Below are positions 1-6,612 of a stretch of DNA of 10,832 bases, piece after piece. Numbering within the stretch: position 1 is the stretch's first letter; each line of letters starts with the position of its first letter. Where the stretch lies: positions 1 through 10,832 of the forward strand of contig DMYM01000096.1 of the NCBI GenBank assembly GCA_003483645.1. Reading direction: 5' to 3'. The position numbers were made by a program, and so were the translations under genes. Source of the stretch: Verrucomicrobiales bacterium (GTDB taxonomy: Bacteria > Verrucomicrobiota > Verrucomicrobiia > Verrucomicrobiales > Akkermansiaceae). The notes beneath the pieces were generated by a model. The model saw only the letters and a program-made list of their open reading frames with translations. It was not told the DNA's origin and did no database searches.

Positions 1-1
1 C

Positions 2-235
2 GAACCAAGAGACGAGGATTTCCCGGCCTTCGGGGACAATCTGCCGGCGGACGATTCCGGCGATCCCGCTGATCGCGCGGCCCCGGTTGATCCCGGGCCT
101 GCCGTTGAAGCGGCAGAAGGGAGGCGCATTCTCGGCCAGGTCCTCGGGGCCGAACAGATCAATGTCCTGCTTGAGGTCGATATCGTTCTCTTCAAGGCCA
201 AGGATGACGGGAAGGATGGAAAAAAACGTCCCTGA
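2..235 (+). CDS. C-terminal end of a pilus-like protein, probably Amuc_1100 family (5' end outside the window)
   Basis: An open frame enters from the left edge and stops at TGA 233–235, giving 77 residues. The first ~35 residues are acidic and Pro-rich, consistent with a disordered linker. The last ~40 look like a compact alpha/beta end, beginning GRRILGQVLG and continuing INVLLEVDIVLF before a charged Lys/Asp tail. A hydrophobic strand ending in a charged tail is what I recall for the C-terminus of Amuc_1100-type proteins, pilus-assembly components with a PilO-like fold. The assignment leans mainly on the two downstream genes, which resemble Amuc_1099 and Amuc_1098; in Akkermansia these sit beside Amuc_1100. 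Codon usage matches its neighbours. The start and most of the domain lie outside the window, so function cannot be verified here. It could be another PilO/GspM-like protein. Confidence 0.6.
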   Translation, partial: EPRDEDFPAFGDNLPADDSGDPADRAAPVDPGPAVEAAEGRRILGQVLGAEQINVLLEVDIVLFKAKDDGKDGKKRP

Positions 236-323
236 AGTAGCCTGTTCAGGTCCGGAACTTCCTTCCGTATCTTCTCATCGAATCACCTGCACTTTCAAAC
301 AGACAAATTAACGAACTGATTTC

Positions 324-1400
324 ATGGCAAACCTTTCCGAAAGCTACGACAAGGCTGCTCTTATCTTTTCCCTGCTTCTCGCCCTGGGGCTCGGGGCAAT
401 GGTCCTGATGGCCAAAGGAAAGGTTGAGAAGGATTTTCCAGAAGGGGACGGGCTAGTCAAGGCGAAGGCGCCCCGGAATCCCAGCGAAGATTTGTACAAG
501 GCAGCCACTTCTGAGATCGGGAGCAAGGTCACTCTGGAGGGACCTGTTACCTCAGAGAAGCGCGAGATCGAAAACTTCGTTGGAACTCCACTGTTCCTCA
601 AGGAGAACATCACGACTCCGATAGACCTGGGTGATCCTGACTATGAGATGGTGCATGATCCTATTCCGAACCAGTGGTGGATTGATCACCGGATTGATCC
701 GGGTTGGGATAACTCACCCAGCCTCGATCAGGATGGTGACGGTTTTGCCAACCGCGAGGAATTTGATGCCAAGACCGATCCCAATGATCCGAAGAGCTTC
801 CCGTCCCTCATCGCGAAGTTGCAGTGCGAGCGGTTGAAGAAGCGGGAGTTCTTGCTGACCTACTCCTCTGACAGCACGGTGGGAAAGATTAAGGATGCGG
901 ATACTTTCAAGTTCAACCACGAGGAGATCGTGAACAAGAAGAGAGCCAGAACCTCCTCGGATAATATTCAACCCGGGAAGGGAACGGACTCAAACGTATA
1001 CAGCAAGGGCGGGGCCCAAATGCGGTATGAATTCAAGAAAATCGAGCAACGGACTTTTAAGAATCCCGGAACAGGGGTCATGCAAACCGCCAATTTCGCT
1101 ACCTTGGAGGATGTGGCCGGGGCGAAAAAGGGCGATATTGTCGAACTCAAGAAGGGGTCGCGCAACGGGGTGATCGTCAAGGACTGGACGGCAGTGCTTG
1201 TCCTGGCGGCGATCGGGGAGGAGGCCAAGGAGCTCCAGATTGAAGAGCGCAGCCGTTTTGCCCTGCCGTTTGACCCGGATGCAGCCGAAAAACCCTATAC
1301 CTTTGCCGGAGTCAGCGATGCTGGGGCTGCCATTGTCGAGTGGGAAGAGGATGGGGAGACCAAATTCATGGACCTCGAACCCTCCACCCCGGCAAATTAA
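324..1400 (+). CDS. Single-pass membrane protein of the pilus-like system, probably Amuc_1099 family
   Basis: This 358-residue protein starts MANLSESYDK and has one hydrophobic segment at about residues 11–29, followed by Lys. It is therefore predicted to be an inner-membrane anchor with a large periplasmic domain. Residues 135–146 (DQDGDGFANREE) fit the EF-hand loop rule D-x-D-x-D-G-x5-E exactly and are followed by TDPNDP, a calcium-loop style common in verrucomicrobial envelope proteins. Downstream are two short beta-rich stretches (about 230–300) and an acidic C-terminus; I recognise no enzyme motif. It lies 88 bp after the Amuc_1100-like gene and 101 bp before the secretin, in the same direction, so an operon is likely. 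In type II secretion and type IV pilus systems this place is taken by GspC/PilP-like proteins that couple the inner-membrane platform to the secretin; that role is inference. ATG 324 is preceded by no clear Shine–Dalgarno sequence, but it places the membrane segment right at the N-terminus. Confidence 0.75.
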   Translation: MANLSESYDKAALIFSLLLALGLGAMVLMAKGKVEKDFPEGDGLVKAKAPRNPSEDLYKAATSEIGSKVTLEGPVTSEKREIENFVGTPLFLKENITTPIDLGDPDYEMVHDPIPNQWWIDHRIDPGWDNSPSLDQDGDGFANREEFDAKTDPNDPKSFPSLIAKLQCERLKKREFLLTYSSDSTVGKIKDADTFKFNHEEIVNKKRARTSSDNIQPGKGTDSNVYSKGGAQMRYEFKKIEQRTFKNPGTGVMQTANFATLEDVAGAKKGDIVELKKGSRNGVIVKDWTAVLVLAAIGEEAKELQIEERSRFALPFDPDAAEKPYTFAGVSDAGAAIVEWEEDGETKFMDLEPSTPAN

Positions 1401-1501
1401 GACCGATCCGTCAACTCTGAGATGTTACTCTTTCTGGACTATCCAAGAGAAAAAAAGCTTCACAAAGAAGCTGGAACTGACAAGAACTCGCCTATCACAC
1501 C

Positions 1502-4126
1502 ATGCAAATAGCGAAGCACTTAACCAATCGCACGGCTCGCGTACTCACCCTGTCCCTCGGCCTGCTCACCCTCGCGCCAACTGTCGCCTTCGCCCAAAGC
1601 GACCTGGCCAAGCGAGAGATGATGCGTCGAGCAGAGAAAGTGCGACAGGCGGAAGAACTTCTTGAGTCGGGCCGCGAGGCCTACCAGAAGGGAGACTACG
1701 AAACCGCCGTCACGAGTTATAACGAAGCCCTGGGCATCCTTCCGGGAGGGTTCGCCACCGCGGAACGCCGCCGCGCTCTGGAAGCTCACCTTGCCGACGC
1801 CACCGTGGCACTTTCGCAGCAGTACCGTCGCACCGGCAAGTATGCGGAGGCGCGGGAGAAACTGAACCAGGTTCTTTCCATCGATCCCAACAACCAGCGG
1901 GCTCGCCAGGAGATTGAATACCTTGATGATCCCATCCGGACCAACCCGGCGCTCTCCTATGACCACACCACCAACGTGGATAAGGTGCGGCGCTTTCTCT
2001 ATACTGCGGAAGGCTTCAAGAATCTCGGACTCTACGATGATGCCCTCCGCGAGTACCAGAAGGCATTGCAGGTCGACCCCTACAACTCTGCCGCGCGGCG
2101 GGGGATGGAGGGTATTCACCAACTGAAGTCCGATCACTACCGTTCCGCATATGACGAAGCGCGTGCCCGCATGCTGGCTGAAGTAGACAAGGCCTGGGAG
2201 ATGGCCGTGCCCCCGCCGATTGAACTTGACGGCAGTATCGTCGGACTTGGCCTGCGTCCCTCGGCGATCGGTGTGAACATCGAGTTCAAGCTCAAGAACA
2301 TGATTATCCCGGTGGTCGACTTCGACGACACCACCGTGGAGGAGGCGATCGATTTCCTCCGTCAGCGGGCCCAGGAACTCGACAAGTGGGAACTCGATCC
2401 GCTCAAGAAAGGGATCAACTTCGTGATCCGCAAGCCGCGTATCGGCGGGGGAGTGGCTGATGCTGAACTTGACGTGGAAGGCGGTCTCGGTGCCATTGAT
2501 CCGGGCTCGGCCCGGGTGAAGGAGCTCAAGCTCCGCAATGTTCCGCTCGCCAATGTGCTCCAGTATATCTGTGAGCAGGCCCGCCTGCGCTACAAGGTTG
2601 ACGATTTTGCGGTGACTCTCCTGCCAATTGGTTCGGTGGAGGGCGAGGATGTCCTCACCCGCAAGTGGAAAGTGCCGCCCACTTTCCTCAATGACATTGG
2701 AACGGGTGGTGGCGACGGTGACGGCGCTGCTGAAGTAGATCCTTTTGCCGGTGATGACGGCGGTCTCGGTAATCGCTCGCTTGCGCCGCGTCGGCCCCTC
2801 CTGGAGATCCTCAAGGAATCCGGCATCGACTTCCCGCCCGGATCCTCTGCCCAGTACATCCCGAGCACCTCTACCCTCATTGTAAGTAATACTCCACAGA
2901 ACCTCGACCTCGTGGACCAGCTGGTGGAGGATATTCTCGGTGGCACGCCCAAGATGATCAGGATCACCACCAAGTTCGTGGAGATTTCCCAGGAGAACTC
3001 CGACGAGCTGAGCTTTGACTGGATCGTGACTCCCTTCGGTCTTGGCGGAGTGATTTCCGAGGAGCTCTTTGTAGGCGGTGGCACCCAGGGCAACGGTCAG
3101 GTCCGCACCGGTACCGACTTCATCAGTCCGGTGGCCTTTACCAATATTCCGGGTATCCCGGCGGCCAGCAATCAGGCCGTGAACAATATTGTGACGGCAT
3201 CGAATCGAAGCGGGGATACCGCGGTGACCCGCAACAACGTTGATGCGATCCTCAACAATCCGAACCGGAGCGCCCAGGTCAACCGCCCCGCTCCGGGCAT
3301 CCTGAGTCTCACCGGCCTCTTCAACAGCGGCCAGGTTCAGATGATCATGAGGGGTCTGGCCCAGAAGAAGGGCACCGATATCATGACCGCACCCAGTGTA
3401 ACGGCCCGTCCGGGACAGAAGGCCACCATCGAGATCATCCGGGAGTTCATTTATCCCACCGAGTATGAGCCGCCGGAACTGCCCAACCAGGTTGGCGGCG
3501 GCTTTGGTGGCGGCGGCGGAGGCAACTTCGGCATTGGTGGCGGTGGTGGTGGTGGTGCCGGAGGCTTTCCGGTTACCCCGGCCACTCCCACGGCCTTTGA
3601 GACCCGCAACACGGGTGTCACCCTGGAGATCGAGCCCAACCTCGGCCCCAATGAATACGTTATCGACCTGCGCTTTGCCCCGGAGATCGTCGAGTTTGAG
3701 GGCTTCATCAACTACGGCAGCCCGATCACCTCGCCAGCCACGGATGCTTTCGGCAATCCGGTCACCGTGACCATTACCGAGAACCGCATTGAGATGCCCG
3801 TCTTCTCCAGTCGCCGGGTCAGCACCGGTGTCACTATTTACGACGGTCATACTGTGGCCGTCGGTGGTCTGATGCGTGAGGATGTGCAGGATGTGGAGGA
3901 CGGTGTGCCCGTGCTAAGCGACATTCCGCTTATCGGGCGCCTCTTCAAGAGCGACGCCCAGAGCCACATCAAGAGCAACCTGATCATCTTCGTGACCGCC
4001 AACATCATTGATGCTGCTGGCAAGAACTACCGCAAGCCCAACGAGGTGGATCCCAGTGGTAATCCGGTTGATCCGATCAGCACCGACCTCGGCGGCGGTG
4101 GTGGCGGGGTGCTTCCGCCGCTTTAG
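1502..4126 (+). CDS. TPR-containing secretin, Amuc_1098-family type IV pilus outer-membrane protein (GspD/PilQ-like)
   Basis: An 874-residue outer-membrane secretin, predicted to form the multimeric pore through which a pilus or secreted substrate crosses. It begins with a signal peptide (cleavage likely after A29-F30-A31). TPR-like helices follow at about 52–81, 98–130 and 167–196, the last with the typical GLYDDALREYQKAL pattern. Periplasmic N-domains come next: DDTTVEEAIDFLRQ (275–288), RNVPLANVLQYICEQ (345–359) and the TSTLIVSNTPQNLDLVDQLV stretch (456–475). The secretin domain spans roughly 484–836. It includes GTDIMTAPSVTARPGQKATI (624–643) and the family signature VPVLSDIPLIGRLF (802–815). 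A Gly-rich loop sits at 664–689, and the C-terminus is a second Gly run ending LPPL. The fused N-terminal TPR array is unlike classical GspD but is what I recall for Amuc_1098. It is the last gene of the pilus-like unit and is followed by a terminator. No good ribosome-binding site precedes ATG 1502; the signal peptide supports this start. Confidence 0.9.
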   Translation: MQIAKHLTNRTARVLTLSLGLLTLAPTVAFAQSDLAKREMMRRAEKVRQAEELLESGREAYQKGDYETAVTSYNEALGILPGGFATAERRRALEAHLADATVALSQQYRRTGKYAEAREKLNQVLSIDPNNQRARQEIEYLDDPIRTNPALSYDHTTNVDKVRRFLYTAEGFKNLGLYDDALREYQKALQVDPYNSAARRGMEGIHQLKSDHYRSAYDEARARMLAEVDKAWEMAVPPPIELDGSIVGLGLRPSAIGVNIEFKLKNMIIPVVDFDDTTVEEAIDFLRQRAQELDKWELDPLKKGINFVIRKPRIGGGVADAELDVEGGLGAIDPGSARVKELKLRNVPLANVLQYICEQARLRYKVDDFAVTLLPIGSVEGEDVLTRKWKVPPTFLNDIGTGGGDGDGAAEVDPFAGDDGGLGNRSLAPRRPLLEILKESGIDFPPGSSAQYIPSTSTLIVSNTPQNLDLVDQLVEDILGGTPKMIRITTKFVEISQENSDELSFDWIVTPFGLGGVISEELFVGGGTQGNGQVRTGTDFISPVAFTNIPGIPAASNQAVNNIVTASNRSGDTAVTRNNVDAILNNPNRSAQVNRPAPGILSLTGLFNSGQVQMIMRGLAQKKGTDIMTAPSVTARPGQKATIEIIREFIYPTEYEPPELPNQVGGGFGGGGGGNFGIGGGGGGGAGGFPVTPATPTAFETRNTGVTLEIEPNLGPNEYVIDLRFAPEIVEFEGFINYGSPITSPATDAFGNPVTVTITENRIEMPVFSSRRVSTGVTIYDGHTVAVGGLMREDVQDVEDGVPVLSDIPLIGRLFKSDAQSHIKSNLIIFVTANIIDAAGKNYRKPNEVDPSGNPVDPISTDLGGGGGGVLPPL
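3491..3568 (+). repeat. Gly-codon-rich low-complexity tract inside the secretin gene
   Basis: A GGN-codon tract encodes secretin residues 664–689, with almost only Gly interrupted by Phe, Asn, Ile and Ala. It lies between the YPTEYEPPE segment and the FETRNTGVTLEIEP strand. In secretins this is where the inner-barrel gate hairpins are found, so the tract probably forms a flexible gate loop. The GGT/GGC triplet repeat could vary in length by slippage. Confidence 0.8.
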
Positions 4127-4152
4127 TCCCGAGCCAGCGAATCGTTTTCAAG

Positions 4153-4184
4153 AGCCCGGCAGTTTCAACTGTCGGGCTTTTTTT
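4153..4184 (+). terminator. Rho-independent terminator after the secretin gene
   Basis: The inverted repeat AGCCCGGCAG (4153–4162) and CTGTCGGGCT (4169–4178) forms a 10-bp stem with one G·U pair and a 6-nt loop. It is followed by a run of seven T (4178–4184). It begins 26 bp after the secretin stop, so it would end the pilus-like operon and separate it from coaE-rho. Confidence 0.9.
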
Positions 4185-4280
4185 CGGGCTCCGGTGAGCG
4201 CCCGCTATATTCCGCAGTTTCAGATTCCAGAATTCAGAGAGTATGCTGTAATCTTGAGCACAGAGATCGGAAATCCTCCC

Positions 4281-6473
4281 ATGCACTCCTTTGCGCTGAC
4301 GGGTGGTGTGGCCACCGGGAAATCCACCTTTGGGTGGATCCTGCAGGAGCTCGTTCCTGCAGCAGTCCTCTTTGATTGTGATGCGTCTGTGAGCCGCCTG
4401 CTGACGAATGAGGAACTTGGAGCTGAAATCGTTGCCGCCCTTGGCAGGGAGGTGGAGGGAGAGGGGGCGGGGGGACTGGACCGCTCCCGGCTGCGTGAGC
4501 TGGTTTTCCGCGACCGGGAGGGCCGCAAGGTGCTGGAGAGTATTCTGCATCCCCGGGTGCGGGAGGAATGTCTTGAGTTACATCGCGAAACTGCTACCAG
4601 TGGCCTGTCGCCCTTGTTCGTCGCGGACGTTCCGCTCCTCTTCGAAAGCGGATTCGACTTTGGATACGAGCGCGCTCTTCTGGTCGCCACCACCCGTGAG
4701 ACCCAGCTGGTTCGCCTCAAATCCCGCAACGGATACGACGACACCCTTGCGGAGGCCATTCTTGCCGCCCAACTCCCCATCATGGAGAAGGTGAGGCGTG
4801 CGGATGTGGTCTTCTGGAACGAAGGACCGGAGGAGGTTCTGCGTCACCAGATCTCCCGCTTCCTTTTGACCCTTGATCTTGATCCCGATCCCGACTCGAT
4901 GGCTGCCAAGAAAAAAAGCCCCAGGAAAAAGACTGCTGCCCAGAAGGCTGCCGGTAAAACGAAGGATAGTGCCAGGAAGAAGAGCACCACTCTCAAGTCC
5001 GCCAAGAAGACGGTAACGAAGAAGAGTGCCGGGTCTGCGGAAGAAGGGGAGGACGAGGAGCAGCAGGCAAGGGAACTTGAAGTGGTGGTGGAGAGCGCGG
5101 AGGAAGCCGTGGCAGGGGGGATGGAATCCGGGGATGCCAGTGTTTCTCCGCCGCGGGAAGGAAAGCAGTCCGGGGAGGAGACCACTCCGAAACCCGAGCC
5201 GGAACCTTCCTACAATGTTCCCGAGAGCATCGATGTGAACGAGTTTCGTGAGCATTCGCTCGCCTCTCTCCTGGAGACTGCGGCCGAGTATCCCATCAAG
5301 GTCAACAGCGCGGCCGGAAAGAGCGCGCTGATCTTCGAATTGCTCTCTTTCTATGCCAAGCATGGCACAACCCTTGAAGCGGAAGGTATCCTGGAGCAGG
5401 CCAAGGAGAATTATGCCATGTTGCGTGATCCCAAGCGTAGCTTCCGCACTTCACCCGATGACTTCTACATCGGAGGGAATCTCCTCAAGCAACACGGACT
5501 GGGGGCCGGCCAGCGCATCAGAGTCAAGCTGCGTGCTCCCCGCGACCGCGACAAGTATCTTTCCGCTCTCGAAGTCCTCACCGTGGAGGGAGCGCCGACG
5601 GAGGAGTTCAGTGTCCCCAAGCCCTTTGATCAGTTGACCTCGCTTTTCCCGGAAGACCGGTTCGTGCTGGAGCGTCCCTCCGCCATGGCGGTAAGGCTCA
5701 TTGATATCGTGGCTCCTCTCGGGAAGGGACAGCGGGGACTGATTGTGGCGCCTCCCCGGGGTGGCAAGACCATCCTCCTGAAGGAGATCGCTAAATCCAT
5801 CGCAGCCAATCATCCGGAGACCAAGCTCATCGTCCTTCTCCTTGATGAGCGTCCCGAGGAAGTGACGGACTTCGAGGAGACGGTCGATGCCGAAGTCTTC
5901 AGCTCCACCTTCGATGAATCTTCCAAGCGTCACGCCCAGGTTTCAGACCTGGTCCTCGAACGCGCCCGGAGGCTTGTCGAACTGGGGCAGGATGTGGTGA
6001 TCCTCCTCGACAGCCTGACCCGGCTGGCCCGGGGCTACAACAATTCGCAGCGGGGAGGAGGACCCGTCGGCACCGGGGGCCTCAGTCCCAATGCCCTGCA
6101 GAGGTCGCGCAAGTTTTTCGGGGCCGCCCGGAACGTGGAAGAAGGGGGGAGTCTCACCATCGTGGCAACCTGTCTCGTCGAGACCGAGAGTCGCATGGAT
6201 GACATCATCTTCGAGGAGCTCAAGGGGACCGGTAACATGGAGATCCTCCTTGATCGCGAACTTGCCGAGAGCCGCATTTACCCGGCCATTCATATTCCAC
6301 AGAGTGGAACCCGCAACGATGACCGGCTTTACCACCCGGACGAAATGGAGAAGGTTATCGAGATCCGGCGGGCCCTCGCCACCCTCCCGATCGGCGAGGC
6401 CCTGGAGACCCTGCTCAGGCAACTGGCCAAGAATTCGAGCAACGCAGAACTCCTCATGCGGGGTATGATTTAA
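4281..6473 (+). CDS. coaE-rho: Dephospho-CoA kinase fused in frame to transcription termination factor Rho (CoaE–Rho)
   Basis: One 730-residue frame holds two complete proteins. Residues 1–198 are CoaE, which phosphorylates dephospho-CoA in the last step of coenzyme A synthesis. Visible motifs are the P-loop TGGVATGKST (7–16), DCDAS (33–36 region), LHPRVREE (89–96), DVPLLFESG (116–124) and RRADVVFWNEG (172–182). Residues 207–315 are a linker, Lys/Ala-rich to about 250 and then Glu-rich. Residues ~318–360 are the Rho N-terminal helical domain and ~366–440 the cold-shock-like RNA-binding domain. From ~450 comes the RecA-like helicase: Walker A PPRGGKT (491–497), LLLDERPEEVTDF (519–531), Walker B VVILLDSLTR (572–581), GTGNM R-loop (649–653) and arginine-finger region SGTR (675–678). 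Start 4281 is chosen because CoaE proteins begin a few residues before the P-loop; the open frame extends upstream to 4008 only as non-coding sequence across the terminator. A strong Shine–Dalgarno is absent. No stop lies between the two halves, so this is a true fusion or Rho is made from Met207. Confidence 0.9.
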   Translation: MHSFALTGGVATGKSTFGWILQELVPAAVLFDCDASVSRLLTNEELGAEIVAALGREVEGEGAGGLDRSRLRELVFRDREGRKVLESILHPRVREECLELHRETATSGLSPLFVADVPLLFESGFDFGYERALLVATTRETQLVRLKSRNGYDDTLAEAILAAQLPIMEKVRRADVVFWNEGPEEVLRHQISRFLLTLDLDPDPDSMAAKKKSPRKKTAAQKAAGKTKDSARKKSTTLKSAKKTVTKKSAGSAEEGEDEEQQARELEVVVESAEEAVAGGMESGDASVSPPREGKQSGEETTPKPEPEPSYNVPESIDVNEFREHSLASLLETAAEYPIKVNSAAGKSALIFELLSFYAKHGTTLEAEGILEQAKENYAMLRDPKRSFRTSPDDFYIGGNLLKQHGLGAGQRIRVKLRAPRDRDKYLSALEVLTVEGAPTEEFSVPKPFDQLTSLFPEDRFVLERPSAMAVRLIDIVAPLGKGQRGLIVAPPRGGKTILLKEIAKSIAANHPETKLIVLLLDERPEEVTDFEETVDAEVFSSTFDESSKRHAQVSDLVLERARRLVELGQDVVILLDSLTRLARGYNNSQRGGGPVGTGGLSPNALQRSRKFFGAARNVEEGGSLTIVATCLVETESRMDDIIFEELKGTGNMEILLDRELAESRIYPAIHIPQSGTRNDDRLYHPDEMEKVIEIRRALATLPIGEALETLLRQLAKNSSNAELLMRGMI
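4875..4898 (+). repeat. Short hexanucleotide repeat at the CoaE–Rho junction
   Basis: Four 6-base units (GATCTT, GATCCC, GATCCC, GACTCG) encode Asp-X repeated four times (D-L-D-P-D-P-D-S) directly before Met207. This is the exact seam between the kinase and the Rho extension. In-register tandem repeats can gain or lose units without changing frame. Confidence 0.7.
4899..6473 (+). other. rho: Possible separate Rho coding unit from internal ATG (Met207 of the fused frame)
   Basis: ATG 4899 begins MAAKKKSPRKK, which looks like a natural N-terminus for a Rho with a Lys-rich extension, and would give a 524-residue protein. It lies 8 codons after the last residues that look like CoaE. No GGAGG-like site precedes it: the upstream bases are GATC-type repeats. 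Independent translation of Rho from here is possible but not favoured by a ribosome-binding site. Both a fused and a shorter Rho product could exist. Confidence 0.4.
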
Positions 6474-6511
6474 AGTCAATTTTCAGGCCCTTGTGGCCCC
6501 GGGTCACGAAT

Positions 6512-6548
6512 GCCGCACGTTTGACACCCCCTGTCACCACGTTGCGGC
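6512..6548 (+). promoter_or_regulatory. 37-nt compound stem-loop downstream of rho / upstream of the secreted-protein gene
   Basis: Three nested paired segments are visible: GCCGC (6512–6516) with GCGGC (6544–6548), ACGT (6517–6520) with ACGT (6539–6542), and TGACA (6522–6526) with TGTCA (6532–6536) around a CCCCC loop. That is 14 base pairs with one bulged T and a small internal loop. No T-run follows, so it is not a classical intrinsic terminator. It could stabilise the rho 3' end, or act in the leader of the next gene. A perfect TTGACA lies inside it at 6521–6526, but no convincing -10 sits 16–18 bp further. Confidence 0.55.
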
Positions 6549-6564
6549 TACCGTGTTTACGAAA

Positions 6565-6578
6565 ATCTGCTTGCAGAT
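6565..6578 (+). promoter_or_regulatory. 14-bp dyad, possible operator upstream of the secreted-protein gene
   Basis: Perfect 6-base arms, ATCTGC (6565–6570) and GCAGAT (6573–6578), flank a 2-base centre. It lies 35 bp before ATG 6613. The short spacer suits a dimeric DNA-binding protein better than an RNA hairpin, but no regulator can be named. Confidence 0.35.
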
Positions 6579-6597
6579 GTGACGATATGCACCGAAA

Positions 6598-6604
6598 AAA
6601 GAGG
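6598..6604 (+). promoter_or_regulatory. Ribosome binding site of the secreted-protein gene
   Basis: AAAGAGG ends 8 bases before ATG 6613. It is the clearest Shine–Dalgarno-like site at any start in this window and supports that ATG, which also places a proper signal peptide at the N-terminus. Confidence 0.6.
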
Positions 6605-6612
6605 CCGTTCCC

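Noticed and set aside
234..261. Inverted repeat GAAGT / ACTTC in the gap after the Amuc_1100-like gene
   Set aside because: A 5-bp stem with an 18-base loop and no T-run is expected by chance.
87..311. A 74-codon + frame at the left edge
   Set aside because: It overlaps the Amuc_1100-like C-terminus in another frame, and its composition is rich in Ser/Arg without a domain.
1456..1472. Hairpin AGCTTC-ACAAA-GAAGCT before the secretin gene
   Set aside because: The stem is only 6 bp and the A-run lies upstream. On the minus strand this reads as a weak terminator, but there is no minus-strand gene to end.
1520..3850. A 776-codon open frame on the minus strand opposite the secretin gene
   Set aside because: The + strand frame is a clear secretin with signal peptide and family signature. 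The antisense translation has no recognisable domain and is a by-product of strong codon bias in GC-rich DNA.
4206..4252. TATATT (4206–4211) and TGTAAT (4247–4252) as -10 boxes for coaE-rho
   Set aside because: Neither has a convincing -35 at the right distance. A promoter is expected after the terminator, but I cannot place it.
4008..4280. Upstream extension of the CoaE frame into the secretin gene
   Set aside because: The extension would run through the end of the secretin gene and the terminator. CoaE proteins start just before the P-loop, as ATG 4281 does.
6521..6554. Perfect TTGACA as a -35 promoter box before the secreted-protein gene
   Set aside because: The nearest -10-like match (TACCGT, 6549–6554) is 22 bp away, and the TTGACA forms part of a stem-loop.
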